DNA from: SZUA-309 sp965215995
Lineage (GTDB): Bacteria; Pseudomonadota; Gammaproteobacteria; Pseudomonadales; Azotimanducaceae
DNA: 64,000 nt
Direction: 5' to 3'
NCBI GenBank assembly: GCA_965215995.1
Contig: OZ244128.1
Coordinates: 5,580,001-5,644,000, forward strand
In this document: in pieces, positions 34,820-44,005 of the stretch
How positions within the stretch are numbered: position 1 is the stretch's first letter
Layout: the number at the start of each line of letters is the position of its first letter
The notes under the pieces: generated by a model
Seen by the model: only the letters and a program-made list of their open reading frames with translations
What the model was told of the DNA's origin: nothing
Database searches by the model: none
Program-made: the position numbers and the translations under genes

Positions 34820-36178
34820 ATGTCCGAAGCAAAGGATCCCAGCGAGTCGGCGACGCCGGCCGAGGGCGAAACTGCTCAGCAGAGACTGAGCCGAAGCAAC
34901 GCTGAAATCTGGAACGAATGGCAGATCGACGTAAATGCCGATCCGTACTCCATCCCACTTAGCAAACTGAATCCCGCGCATCCGGCGTTGTTCGAAGCAG
35001 ATGCGTTCTGGCCCTACTTCGAGCGTCTGCGCGCCGAAGCGCCGGTCAGTCTCACCGAGGAAAGCCAGTTCGGGCCGTACTGGAACATCACCCGCTACGA
35101 CGACATCAAGTATGTGGACTCGAATCACGAGGTCTTCTCCTCAGATTCGCGTATGGGCGGTATTCGCCTTGGAGGTCAGGTGCTGATCGACGAGGAACCG
35201 GATCCCACTTTCCACCTGCCCATGTTCATCATGGAAGACCAGCCGAAGCATGACGAGCAGCGCAAGGTGGTCGCACCCATGTTCGCACCTCGACACCTGA
35301 TGGGATTCGAGCCGTTGATTCGTGCCCGAGCTCAGGAAATCCTCGACAGCCTGCCCAGAAACGAGACCTTCAACTGGGTGGATCTGGTTTCCAAGGATCT
35401 CACCGGTCGCATGCTTTCCACCCTTTTCGGTGTGCCGCAGGAAGATCGTGACAAGTTGATCTACTGGTCGGATACGGTGGAGAACATCTCCAACCCGGAA
35501 GTGTTCGAGACGCCGGAGCAGGGCTTTCAGGAGCTGTGGAACTGCTGGCAGTATTTCGACGAGGTCTGGAAGGAACGGACCAGACAGTCCGAACCCGGCG
35601 GTGATCTCATTTCCATGCTGGTGCATGGGGAATCCACCAGGGACATGCCCCCCAATGAGTACCTGGGCAACATCCTCCTGCTGATCGTCGGCGGCAACGA
35701 CACGACCCGGAACTCCATCAGCGGCGGTGTGCTGGCGTTGAATCAGAACCCAGACGAGTACGACAAGCTCAGAGCCAACCCAGGGGTGATTCCGAACATG
35801 ATCTCCGAGATCATCCGCTGGCAATCGCCCGTGGCACACATGTGCCGCACCGCGCTGCAAGACACGGAGATCCGCGGCCAGAAGATCGCCAAGCACGACA
35901 AGATCTGCATGTGGTACATCTCCGGCAACAGGGACGAGTCAGCATTCGTGGAACCAGACACCTTCCGCATCGATCGGGAGGATGCCCGCAAGCACCTGTC
36001 TTTCGGTTTCGGTATTCACCGCTGCCTCGGCAATCGTCTGGGCGAGATGCAACTGCGAATCCTCTGGGAGGAGATCATGGAGCGCTTCCCGAAGATCGAA
36101 GTGGTCGGCGATCCGGTCTACCTGAAGTCGAGCTTCATTCACGGTATCCGAGAGTTACCGGTACGCATTCCGGCCTGA
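34820..36178 (+). CDS. Cytochrome P450, CYP153-like
   Basis: A 452-residue soluble monooxygenase. The I-helix motif is GGNDTTRNS (about 295-303), the ExxR helix is SEIIRW, and the heme-binding loop FGFGIHRCLG has its Cys thiolate at about 402. The C-terminal LGEMQLRILWEEIMERF and the NxDESAF segment are characteristic of the CYP153 alkane omega-hydroxylases, although steroid-acting CYP125-type enzymes share some of this pattern. The first 45 residues are a non-conserved extension. Redox partners (ferredoxin, reductase) are not next to it. Confidence 0.88.
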   Translation: MSEAKDPSESATPAEGETAQQRLSRSNAEIWNEWQIDVNADPYSIPLSKLNPAHPALFEADAFWPYFERLRAEAPVSLTEESQFGPYWNITRYDDIKYVDSNHEVFSSDSRMGGIRLGGQVLIDEEPDPTFHLPMFIMEDQPKHDEQRKVVAPMFAPRHLMGFEPLIRARAQEILDSLPRNETFNWVDLVSKDLTGRMLSTLFGVPQEDRDKLIYWSDTVENISNPEVFETPEQGFQELWNCWQYFDEVWKERTRQSEPGGDLISMLVHGESTRDMPPNEYLGNILLLIVGGNDTTRNSISGGVLALNQNPDEYDKLRANPGVIPNMISEIIRWQSPVAHMCRTALQDTEIRGQKIAKHDKICMWYISGNRDESAFVEPDTFRIDREDARKHLSFGFGIHRCLGNRLGEMQLRILWEEIMERFPKIEVVGDPVYLKSSFIHGIRELPVRIPA

Positions 36179-36212
36179 CAGACCTCTGGCAAGCTGGTGC
36201 AGATAAACGCAC

Positions 36213-37562
36213 TCAGCTCGCCAGACCGGTGAGCAGAATCAGCAGGACGGCCGGGGGCACCAGATACCTGATGGCAAAGTGCCAGAGTCGGAAGACCGTG
36301 CTGCTGCCCATATTCAGCTCCTCCTCCGAGGTTTGCCGACTGACGCTCCAACCGACGAACAATGCCAGCAGGAAGCCGCCCAGGGGCAGCAACATCTGGT
36401 TCGATAGGTAATCGAGGGCACCGTTCAGATCCTTGCCGAAGATCTGCCAGTCCGCGATCAGGTTGTAGGAAAGCACGCTGGCTACGCTCAGCAGAGCGAT
36501 GCTGCCCATGATGGTGATCGTGCTCTTATGACGCGAGAAGCCCTGATGCTCCTCGAGCCAGGACACCACGGGTTCCACCAGACCCACCATCGAAGTGATC
36601 CCGCCGACCGTGAGCAGCACGAAGAAAAGCACGGCGATAACGGCACCACCCGGCATCTGCGCGAAGGCAACCGGTAGCGTCTGGAACACCAGCCCCGCGC
36701 CACCAGCCGGATCCAGACCAAACTTGAACACCGCCGGGAAGATCACCAGCCCCGCCACCAGGGCCACCATCGTATCCGCCGTCACGATGATGAGAACGCT
36801 CCTGGGGATCGACACCTCTTTCGGCAGATAGGCGCCGAAGGTCATCATGCCCGCCATGGCCACCCCGACCGAGAAGAAGGCCTGGCCGATGGCGGCCAGC
36901 AGGGTCGCCGGACCCACCTTCGAGAAATCCGCCGAGAACAGGTAGTCCGCCGCGGCGCCAAAACCACCGGCGAAAAGATTGTAGGCAGCCAGCCCTACCA
37001 GCAGCAGAAACAGCGTCGGCATCAGCAGCCGCACGGCCCGTTCGATGCCCTTCTGCACACCGGCATAGATGATCACACCCGTAAGCAGAAGGCCGACCAG
37101 AGTCCAGAAGACCATGCCGCCGACGTCCCCCATCAAGGCTTCAAATCGCGCCGCCGAGGCAGCGCCGCTGGCTTCCTGGAAGCCACCGGTGAGCGCTACG
37201 AGCAGGTAGTTGAGCACCCAGCCGATCACCACGCAGTAGACGACGGAGATCAGATAGGCAGTGAGCAGATTGATGGCGCCCGCCCAGCGCCAGGTGCTGC
37301 TGCGTCCCTCGGCTTCCGCCACGGTGCGCATGGCGACCATTGGACTCATGTGGCCACGGCGGCCGATCATGATCTCGCCAATGAGGATAGGCGCACCGAT
37401 GCAGAACACGCAGAACAGATAGATCAGGATGAAGGCGCCGCCTCCGTTCTCACCGAGCACATAGGGAAAGCGCCAGATGTTGCCAAGCCCGACCGCGAAG
37501 CCGATGGCGGCCATGAGAAAGCCGAATCTGGAAGACCACTGTTCGTGCGCTGCTACGGCCAT
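36213..37562 (-). CDS. Sodium-dependent transporter (NSS/SNF family)
   Basis: A 449-residue LeuT-type Na+-coupled amino-acid transporter with twelve hydrophobic segments. The first helix carries SRFGFLMAAIGFAVGLGNIWRFPY, the family signature with the unwound Na+/substrate site, and GENGGGAF follows. It lies 17 nt downstream of a DadA-like dehydrogenase on the same strand, so it probably imports the amino acid oxidised by that enzyme. Confidence 0.92.
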   Translation of the reverse strand: MAVAAHEQWSSRFGFLMAAIGFAVGLGNIWRFPYVLGENGGGAFILIYLFCVFCIGAPILIGEIMIGRRGHMSPMVAMRTVAEAEGRSSTWRWAGAINLLTAYLISVVYCVVIGWVLNYLLVALTGGFQEASGAASAARFEALMGDVGGMVFWTLVGLLLTGVIIYAGVQKGIERAVRLLMPTLFLLLVGLAAYNLFAGGFGAAADYLFSADFSKVGPATLLAAIGQAFFSVGVAMAGMMTFGAYLPKEVSIPRSVLIIVTADTMVALVAGLVIFPAVFKFGLDPAGGAGLVFQTLPVAFAQMPGGAVIAVLFFVLLTVGGITSMVGLVEPVVSWLEEHQGFSRHKSTITIMGSIALLSVASVLSYNLIADWQIFGKDLNGALDYLSNQMLLPLGGFLLALFVGWSVSRQTSEEELNMGSSTVFRLWHFAIRYLVPPAVLLILLTGLAS

Positions 37563-37579
37563 GACCGCTCCCTCTCTGC

Positions 37580-38827
37580 TCAGATCCTTGCCGCCAGAAA
37601 CGGTGCAATGTCCTCAGATGGTTTCAGTCCCAAGACCAGACCTGCGACCAACTGTCCCGACGCATTGGCATGAGTCCAGCCAAGTGCGCCGTGCCCGGTG
37701 TTGAGATACAGATTGTCCGGGCCTGCCTGACCAAGCAGCGGTCGTCCGTCCGCTGCCATGGGACGCAACCCCGCCCACGCGTTGAGCTCGACGTCTGCCA
37801 GGGAGAGCTGTGGGAACACCCTCAACAGCAATCGGGTCAGATTGTCGATCCGTGCCTGCGTCGGCGTTGTATCAAAGCCCGCAAACTCGGCAGTCCCGGC
37901 CACGCGCAACCGACCTCCCAGAGGCACCACCGCGGCGTGCAGCGCGTCGTCCACGATCGGGTGCACTGGCAACACAGAAGGATTCTCTATGGTGATCGAG
38001 TAACCCTTGGCCGGGGCAACGGGCAGCCGCAGCTTCAACTGCCGGGCGAGCCATTTGCTGTAGCTGCCGGCGGCGAGCACGAAGGCATCACCGGCATGAG
38101 CGCCACGGGCGCTCCGCACCGAGCGGATGCTCCCTGCCTCAACGTCGAAGCCGGTGACCTGCTCGCTGAATAGAAATGCCACACCGCGATCGGCCAGCCA
38201 GGCGCTGAGCTGCTCACAGTACAGCCTGGCATTTCCCACCAGATCGTCAGGAAAGTGAATGGCACCCACCAGACGCTCGGCGCCTGGCGCAAGGCTTGGC
38301 TCCAGTCGGAGCAACTCCTCCACCGTCAACGCGCTGTGCGCCACGCCTGCCTGCTTCAACCAGTGTGCCACCGTAATCGCGTTCTGGAGCGCATCTTCAT
38401 CTTCGAACGCTTTGACGATACCGCCAGCGGCGAGCTCGATGTCGATGCCGGTCTCTGCCAGAAGCTCGGTAAGCAGCACTTGTGAGTGCCGGGCGAGATG
38501 AGCATTCGCCAGGTAGCTGGCTTCAAACCGATCACGACTCGAGTGACGCAGGAAGGAGATGCCCCACCGGGCAAGCCTTGGTATCTCTGTCAGCCGGAGC
38601 AGCATGGCTGCGTCGCTGCGACCCAGGTTCTTCAGCAGGGTACCCAGCACACCGGGACTGTTCCACGGGTCGGCCAGGCTCGGTGTAATCATGGCGCCAT
38701 TGGCGTGGCTCGTTTCTCTGGCCGGTGCCGGTTGGCGTTCGAGGACCGTGACCTCGGCGCCAGCCTTGTGCAGATAATAGGCGACGCTGACGCCGGCGAG
38801 CCCGGCTCCGATCACGACAACGCGCAT
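37580..38827 (-). CDS. FAD-dependent D-amino-acid dehydrogenase (DadA-like)
   Basis: A 415-residue FAD oxidoreductase. The N-terminal Rossmann motif is VIGAGLAGVSVAYYL (4-18). The C-terminal GLRPMAADGRPLLG and NTGHGALGWT match D-amino-acid dehydrogenase. Electrons should go to the quinone pool. The NSS transporter gene follows at 17 nt. A structured leader with a terminator-like hairpin precedes it. Glycine/sarcosine-type oxidase is an alternative; the sequence does not decide. Confidence 0.85.
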   Translation of the reverse strand: MRVVVIGAGLAGVSVAYYLHKAGAEVTVLERQPAPARETSHANGAMITPSLADPWNSPGVLGTLLKNLGRSDAAMLLRLTEIPRLARWGISFLRHSSRDRFEASYLANAHLARHSQVLLTELLAETGIDIELAAGGIVKAFEDEDALQNAITVAHWLKQAGVAHSALTVEELLRLEPSLAPGAERLVGAIHFPDDLVGNARLYCEQLSAWLADRGVAFLFSEQVTGFDVEAGSIRSVRSARGAHAGDAFVLAAGSYSKWLARQLKLRLPVAPAKGYSITIENPSVLPVHPIVDDALHAAVVPLGGRLRVAGTAEFAGFDTTPTQARIDNLTRLLLRVFPQLSLADVELNAWAGLRPMAADGRPLLGQAGPDNLYLNTGHGALGWTHANASGQLVAGLVLGLKPSEDIAPFLAARI

Positions 38828-38860
38828 AGGATCCGTCCGATCTCAGAAACCTGATTGGGA

Positions 38861-38989
38861 TTTTTCCGGGGGCGGAAAAAGAAAAAGCGCGGATTGCTCT
38901 GTCGGTAAAGTTGAATCAGAACATCCGCGCTAACGCTTCCCCCCAGAAGCGACCCTAATGTAACGCGCTTGATTCTCACCTTTCAAGCG
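38861..38989 (-). promoter_or_regulatory. Multi-hairpin leader with terminator-like element upstream of dadA
   Basis: Read on the minus strand, in order: an IR CGCTTGA/TCAAGCG (38989-38966), CGCTTC/GAAGCG (38951-38934), then a 9-bp stem AGCGCGGAT/ATCCGCGCT (38931-38923, 38894-38886) with 28-nt loop and a T4-C-T5 tract directly after it, then TTTTTCCG/CGGAAAAA around 38861-38880. This could be just the terminator of cstA, or an attenuator controlling dadA and the transporter. It matches no riboswitch consensus I know. Confidence 0.5.
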
Positions 38990-39030
38990 GATTCTAGGTT
39001 AACGTTTGTGAACTGATTAAAATCAATCAC

Positions 39031-40713
39031 TTAAGACACATTCTTAATGCTATCACCACGCCTTCTATGCGCAGCTATCACGCCGCCGGCTTCCAGCATG
39101 ACCAGCAGGCTGGTGACCAGCACGATCACGTCCAAAACCACCAGGAGGTAGTTACCCGCCTCGAAGAACTGCAGCAGGGTCACGCAACCGGCCAGGAACG
39201 ACATGGTCAGCACGAACAGCATTGGCAGCAGCGTGTAGTAGGAGGGTCGTCCCATCTTGATCAGCATCACCGAGATCACCAGCAGAGTGAGACCGGCGAG
39301 GATCTGATTGGTGGAGCCAAACAACGGCCAGATGATGAGCCCGCCCGTGCCGGACGCCCCACCGGCGCCAAAGGCGAGCAGCAGGCAAGCGCCAACGGCC
39401 ACTACCGTCGCCAGTACCCCTTTTTTCAGCATGTCGATGCCGTAAATCTCACCCCACTCCTGAATGATGTAGCGCTGCAGCCGTACGCCCGAGTCCATGG
39501 TGGTGCCAGCAAAGAGCACGACCATGGTAGCGAGCAGAGTTTGTGCCACTTCAGCGGGAATGCCCCAGCCACCGTTGATCAGGTTCGCACCGCCGGCGAT
39601 GAAGGAACCGGCGCCTGCGGCACCAAACTCATCGTATATCTCGTGCCAGGCTTCCGGTGTGGCAGCGAGGGCGATGCCGCTCACCGTGACGATGGTGATC
39701 AGCGCCAGCGAGCCTTCACCCACCGCACCGAGGTACCCGACAAAGCGGGCATCCGTTTCCTTGTTCAGCTGCTTGGAGCTGGTGCCCGATGCCACGATGC
39801 CATGGAAGCCGGATACCGCCCCGCAAGCGATGGTGACGAAGAGCAACGGAATGATGGACGGCCCCGACTCGCTCACCCGGTTGTTGAACGCCGGCGCAGA
39901 GATGTCCGGCATGAACAGAAAAACCGCCCCGTAGAGCAGCACCAGGCCGACGAGCAGCTGCATGCCGTTGATGAAGTCCCGTGGCTGTAGCAACACCCAG
40001 ACCGGCAGCATGCTGGCAATGGCCGCGTAAACGAACAGGATGATGATCCAGTTGGCTTGCGGAGTGAGTCCGAGCATCTCAGGCAGCGCCAGAGGCATCT
40101 GGCTGCCGGCATAGACGGTGAGATAGAGCACCACCACGCCACCCAGGCCGAGTGCGATCAGATTGAAGTTGCGATGCACGAGCTGGCCGATGATGAGCGC
40201 CACCACAATCGCTGCCCAGGCGGGGAACACAGCGCCCGGTGTGCCGACGAACGAGTTGGCAATCACCACACCGAACACCGAGTTCACCATCAGCAGCAAT
40301 AGAAAGATGACCACCATAAACAGTGCCCGGGTGCGCTTGCCGATCACCGATTCCGACAGGGCACCGATGGATTTGCCCTGGTGTCGTGCACTGGCCCAGA
40401 GCGCCCCGGAATCATGCACGCCAGCGAAGAATATGGTGCCGAAAACCACCCAGAGCACGGCGGGTACCCAGCCCCAGTAGACGGCGATCGCCGGACCGAC
40501 GATGGGAGCAGCGCCCGCCACCGAGGTGAAGTGATGCCCCCAGAGCACATAGCGGTTGGTAGGCACGAAATCCACGCCATCATTGAACTCATGGGCGGGA
40601 GTTCGGAAATTCGGGTCGAGTCTGAAGATCTTTTCGGCAATGAACTTGGAGTAAACGAACCAGCCGAACGACATGCCGGCAATACCCAGCAGCACGATCA
40701 TCACCGAATGCAT
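39031..40713 (-). CDS. Carbon starvation CstA-family pyruvate/peptide transporter
   Basis: A 560-residue, many-helix membrane protein. The N-terminal segment (DPNFRTPAHEFNDGVDFVP, then HHFTSVAGAAPIVGPA) and GTIFFAGVHDSGALWAS are the CstA signature. The ATG at 40713 follows GGGGAGC. It is shorter than E. coli CstA (701) but similar to BtsT/YjiY-like or short CstA forms; the C-terminal DUF4161-like part is mostly missing. It probably takes up peptides or pyruvate under carbon limitation. Confidence 0.9.
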   Translation of the reverse strand: MHSVMIVLLGIAGMSFGWFVYSKFIAEKIFRLDPNFRTPAHEFNDGVDFVPTNRYVLWGHHFTSVAGAAPIVGPAIAVYWGWVPAVLWVVFGTIFFAGVHDSGALWASARHQGKSIGALSESVIGKRTRALFMVVIFLLLLMVNSVFGVVIANSFVGTPGAVFPAWAAIVVALIIGQLVHRNFNLIALGLGGVVVLYLTVYAGSQMPLALPEMLGLTPQANWIIILFVYAAIASMLPVWVLLQPRDFINGMQLLVGLVLLYGAVFLFMPDISAPAFNNRVSESGPSIIPLLFVTIACGAVSGFHGIVASGTSSKQLNKETDARFVGYLGAVGEGSLALITIVTVSGIALAATPEAWHEIYDEFGAAGAGSFIAGGANLINGGWGIPAEVAQTLLATMVVLFAGTTMDSGVRLQRYIIQEWGEIYGIDMLKKGVLATVVAVGACLLLAFGAGGASGTGGLIIWPLFGSTNQILAGLTLLVISVMLIKMGRPSYYTLLPMLFVLTMSFLAGCVTLLQFFEAGNYLLVVLDVIVLVTSLLVMLEAGGVIAAHRRRGDSIKNVS

Positions 40714-40794
40714 GAAGAGCTCCCCTTTTGGAACAAACAGGAATATACAGTCCCCTGTGCGCACTGACCATGTAACCGACGCGAGGTTATCCAG

Positions 40795-42354
40795 TCAGCG
40801 AACCGCCTTCGCAATCGGTGAGCCGGGCAACCTCGCGTAGCAGGCGTAAAAGTGGAAAACCTGGACGAGACTCTCGCCATGCAAGGCCGGCATCGAATCC
40901 AACGGCGTGCACTCGAAATCTCTGGTGAGATCTTCGCCGCGTGGCTCATGGGAATCGTAGGGGTAAATAAGCACACCCCAGGATTCGCTATCCGACAGTC
41001 CGTTTCTGAAGTTACTGGGGTTGAAATCATGGAAGAGGTTTTTGAGCGGCACACCCTCCGCGTACCACTCGAACAGGCCCGCGTGGTGCCAGTTTCGGGC
41101 CAGGAGAACGGGCTCGGTGGTAAATCCCCGGTCGGGGAGCTCGTCGAGCAGAGCGATGCCGCGCTCAGTGGCGGGCTGCCAGCCTGCGGCCAGACGCGCG
41201 GGATGCCGAAACTCCGGCCAGCTACCCACCGGCAGCACGAGCACCAACAAGGCGAGCGTTGCGGCGATGGAGCTCGCTGCCGATAGACCTGTGAGCCAAC
41301 GAATACCGCGTGAATGGCGCCAACCGGTGATCAGCCAGGCTGCCGCAAGGGGGATGAGCAGCAGCCAGCCAAGCATGGACCAGTGAGGCGATGCTCTGCT
41401 TTCCAGCGCCGTCATCAGATACAGCCCGAGCACGGGCAGGATGAACAGCGTCAGAATCCCCTCTGGCTGGCTGAAGCAGGCTTCCTGTCGCTGCACCCGG
41501 TTTCTCCGCCAGCCGGCGAAAAGCGCGGCCACCCCACCGATGATCACCAGAGGCGAGTAGTAAACGAATTGCCCGGCGCTGCTCAGAAGAAACCCGGACA
41601 ACGACCAACGCTCAATGTCCTCAAACTGATAATCGGAGTGGAAACGAACGGTCGCCCAATCGTTCTGCCAGTTCCAGACGAGCACCGGGCTGATCAGCAG
41701 CAGCGCCACACCTCCGGCAAGCCAGAGGCCGGGTAGCGTCAGTCCGCGGAAGCCCCGGATGGCCAGAATCACGGCAATGACCGAGATCGGCAACGTCACC
41801 GCCGTGTACTTGGCAAGGCCGGCAAGTCCGATCAGAGCGCCGAGCAGCAGCCAACGCCCGTGGGTACCATTGGGCCGCGCCGCGGCAGGCTCATCAACCT
41901 TCAGCTGCGCGGCAAGGCTCAGCATCACCAGCGCTACGCCGAGCGCCAACGGCACCAACGGCGCATCCGGCGACAGCGTCATGCTGCCGTGGAAGACCAC
42001 CGCGCCCTGTAGAAGCAGCACGGAAATCACCGGCAGCCAGGGTGATCCATCCGGGTACACCCGCCGACTCAGGGCTGCCAGCAGATACTGAGCCACCACG
42101 GATAGAGCGATCGGCACGAGTCTGAGCGCGACATCGCTTCCGGACAGCCAGACCATCGGAGCCTGAAGCCAGGCCGCCAGTGGTGGGTGGTCCAGATAGC
42201 TCAGCGCCAAGTGACGGGCATAGAGAGCATAGTGGGCTTCGTGTGCCACCAGGGGCAGAAGAGCGGCTATCAGCAGGTGAAAGCCAGCGTAGGCCCATAT
42301 CACAGCATGCAGAGCCCGCTCTCCAGACAGGGCCTGCTTTGGTTCCGATCGCAT
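40795..42354 (-). CDS. Glycosyltransferase family 39 protein (ArnT/PMT-like)
   Basis: A 519-residue inner-membrane protein with about eleven hydrophobic segments. The first periplasmic loop has the acidic/His motif EAHYALYARHLALSYLDHPPL, the DxD-like site of GT-C glycosyltransferases that use polyprenyl-phosphate sugars. The start at 42354 was placed before the first helix; the frame is open upstream without conserved sequence. The acceptor (lipid A, protein or polymer) is not known. Confidence 0.82.
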   Translation of the reverse strand: MRSEPKQALSGERALHAVIWAYAGFHLLIAALLPLVAHEAHYALYARHLALSYLDHPPLAAWLQAPMVWLSGSDVALRLVPIALSVVAQYLLAALSRRVYPDGSPWLPVISVLLLQGAVVFHGSMTLSPDAPLVPLALGVALVMLSLAAQLKVDEPAAARPNGTHGRWLLLGALIGLAGLAKYTAVTLPISVIAVILAIRGFRGLTLPGLWLAGGVALLLISPVLVWNWQNDWATVRFHSDYQFEDIERWSLSGFLLSSAGQFVYYSPLVIIGGVAALFAGWRRNRVQRQEACFSQPEGILTLFILPVLGLYLMTALESRASPHWSMLGWLLLIPLAAAWLITGWRHSRGIRWLTGLSAASSIAATLALLVLVLPVGSWPEFRHPARLAAGWQPATERGIALLDELPDRGFTTEPVLLARNWHHAGLFEWYAEGVPLKNLFHDFNPSNFRNGLSDSESWGVLIYPYDSHEPRGEDLTRDFECTPLDSMPALHGESLVQVFHFYACYARLPGSPIAKAVR

Positions 42355-42612
42355 CGCGCCACCATAGCCGAGAACAGGTCTATTCCCAAAAAAAGCGAAG
42401 CGAGACAGCCGAAACCGGGTGCGCTGTCCACTCGTTGTCACCCAGCTGCCATCGCAGGTGTGTAAAATCACCACCTAGCCCATTCGGATTATTTACATAT
42501 TGGTGCATAACAACCGAAAATAAGGGTGTCTCAGGGGGGAGACAGAAAACGGCCACCAACGCAGGCTGAACATGACGACAGCTCAGGTGGTCCCAGGGAA
42601 AGGGAGTATTGA

Positions 42613-43026
42613 ATGTTCGGGCTCAGGAAACGAAGTAAGACCGGCAAAACGGGTGGAAAAACTGGTGGAAAGACCGGCGGAAAGTCACGCGGGAAAATCG
42701 GTAGCAGATCTGCCCGATTTGCCACCAGCCATGGCAAAACGCCCATACGAACCGCACGAAAACTGTTTCATGGCGTATCCATCCATCCGGATACGCTGAG
42801 CGCTTGCGACGCTGCCAGAGATCTGGAGGGTGTCCGCTTCCTGGCCGACGACGCACCCATGTTGCCGCTCAGTGACTGCAGCAATCCTGCCGGCTGCCGC
42901 TGCAAATACCAGCACTACGACGATCGCCGTACCGAAGCGCGCCGGGAGTCAGACGTGGGCCTGCCGATGAAGGATCATCCGAACGATGCTCGCGATGGCG
43001 TCGGTCGCCGGGTCACCGACGGCTGA
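42613..43026 (+). CDS. Lys/Gly-repeat protein with Cys/His cluster, hypothetical
   Basis: A 137-residue basic protein. Residues about 8-30 repeat KTGGKTGGKTGGK, from a 12-bp nucleotide repeat, and form a lysine-rich tail. The C-terminal part has DCSNPAGCRCKYQHYDDRR, a C-x6-C-x-C-x3-H arrangement that looks like a small metal-binding or RNA-binding knob, followed by an Arg/Asp-rich end. AGGGAAAGGGAG precedes the ATG. I do not recognise a named family. Confidence 0.6.
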   Translation: MFGLRKRSKTGKTGGKTGGKTGGKSRGKIGSRSARFATSHGKTPIRTARKLFHGVSIHPDTLSACDAARDLEGVRFLADDAPMLPLSDCSNPAGCRCKYQHYDDRRTEARRESDVGLPMKDHPNDARDGVGRRVTDG

Positions 43027-43121
43027 GAACGCGGCTTCAGGCCGGGCACAGCGCTCGACTGTCGATCTATGTAGATTAGGTGCTGGCACAGTTGATCACC
43101 CCACTTCAGCTGAGCCAGTCC

Positions 43122-43138
43122 CACTGTAAGCTACAGTG
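43122..43138. other. Small hairpin upstream of the toxin-antitoxin operon
   Basis: A perfect 7-bp inverted repeat (CACTGTA / TACAGTG, AGC loop) in the 250-bp gap before the toxin-antitoxin operator. No T-tract, so a terminator function for the upstream gene is only possible. Confidence 0.35.
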
Positions 43139-43282
43139 AGTCATCTTCCCTAACCCAGAGAATACAGTCTCTCCGAGCTGACACTGCACTGCAGCCTCGT
43201 ATCTTCGCTCCCGGGCCGGTGCGCGGGGTCAAGGTTCCACTTCGAATCCGTCATGTCTTTAACCAATCATCTACACTGCACT

Positions 43283-43331
43283 GTATCCTTTATGATACAT
43301 TTATCTTGAGTTGATGTATCATAAAGGGTAC
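43283..43331. promoter_or_regulatory. Operator-like inverted repeat of the toxin-antitoxin module
   Basis: The arms GTATCCTTTATGATACAT (43283-43300) and ATGTATCATAAAGGGTAC (43314-43331) are inverted with a single mismatch and a 13-bp AT-rich spacer. They end 10 bp before the toxin ATG. TATGAT inside the left arm could serve as -10. Autoregulation of the operon by the antitoxin at this site is the standard mechanism for such modules. Confidence 0.75.
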
Positions 43332-43341
43332 ATTAGGCCGC

Positions 43342-43677
43342 ATGAAAAAGGTGATCTGGCAAAGCGACTCGTTAACCCAACTGCGAAAGATGCCAGGTCA
43401 GGTAAAGGCCGATATGGGTGTGGAACTCATGAGGGTTCAGAGTGGCGAGGATCCGCTCGACTGGAAACCCATGCCATCGGTCGGTGCTGGCGTTCGAGAA
43501 ATCCGTGTGCAGTATCGCGGCCAGTACCGGTTGATGTATGTCGCCAAGTTCGATGAGGCCGTTTATGTGCTCAGCGTCTTTCGCAAGAAGACCCAGCGCA
43601 CACCAAAGGCCGAAATCGACAAGGCAAAGGATAGGCTCCGGGAGGTTATTCAGAGCCGGAAACAGACAGGAGACTGA
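43342..43677 (+). CDS. HigB/Gp49-like toxin of a type II toxin-antitoxin module
   Basis: A 111-residue protein of the RelE/HigB superfamily, phage-derived Gp49-like branch: AGVREIRVQYRGQYRLMYVA matches the core beta sheet and the following VYVLSVFRKKTQRTP matches the C-terminal strand and basic loop. Such toxins cleave mRNA on the ribosome. It starts at ATG 43342, after the operator-like repeat, and its stop is directly before the antitoxin ATG. The toxin-first order is the HigBA order. Confidence 0.87.
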   Translation: MKKVIWQSDSLTQLRKMPGQVKADMGVELMRVQSGEDPLDWKPMPSVGAGVREIRVQYRGQYRLMYVAKFDEAVYVLSVFRKKTQRTPKAEIDKAKDRLREVIQSRKQTGD

Positions 43678-43678
43678 C

Positions 43679-44005
43679 ATGACAGATTCTAAGAGCCAGT
43701 GGCAGGAGTCCTCCGGCAACGTGTTCGAAGACATGGGCTTCGAACCACACGAGGCGGCAGTGCTGAAGGCGAAAGCCGAGGTAATGATCGCGCTCGAGAA
43801 ATTCATCAAGCAGAACAAACTGACTCAGGCGCAGGCAGCTGAGCTGTTGGGTGTTCCCCGCCCGCGGATGAACCGTTTGCTGAAACGGGATTTCAGCAAA
43901 ATCACGCTCGACAAGATGGGCGAGATGGTCTCCCGAGCAGGGATGACCATGGAAGTGAAGGTGAAACGGCCGAGGAAAGCAAAGGCAAAGGCCGTTGCTG
44001 CCTGA
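43679..44005 (+). CDS. XRE-type antitoxin (HigA-like)
   Basis: A 108-residue DNA-binding antitoxin. The HTH is seen in KLTQAQAAELLGVPRPRMNRLLKR, residues about 54-77, with the typical FEDMGF N-terminal segment of this HTH_37 family. The C-terminus is Lys-rich (KRPRKAKAKAVAA). It starts 1 nt after the toxin stop codon (GACTGACATG), so translation is coupled. It should bind the toxin and the inverted repeat upstream. Confidence 0.87.
   Translation: MTDSKSQWQESSGNVFEDMGFEPHEAAVLKAKAEVMIALEKFIKQNKLTQAQAAELLGVPRPRMNRLLKRDFSKITLDKMGEMVSRAGMTMEVKVKRPRKAKAKAVAA

Noticed and set aside
39013..39026. CTGAT-TAAA-ATCAA, an FNR/Anr-box-like sequence upstream of dadA.
   Set aside because: One mismatch and about 190 bp from the start; such sites occur by chance, so it is not listed as a feature.
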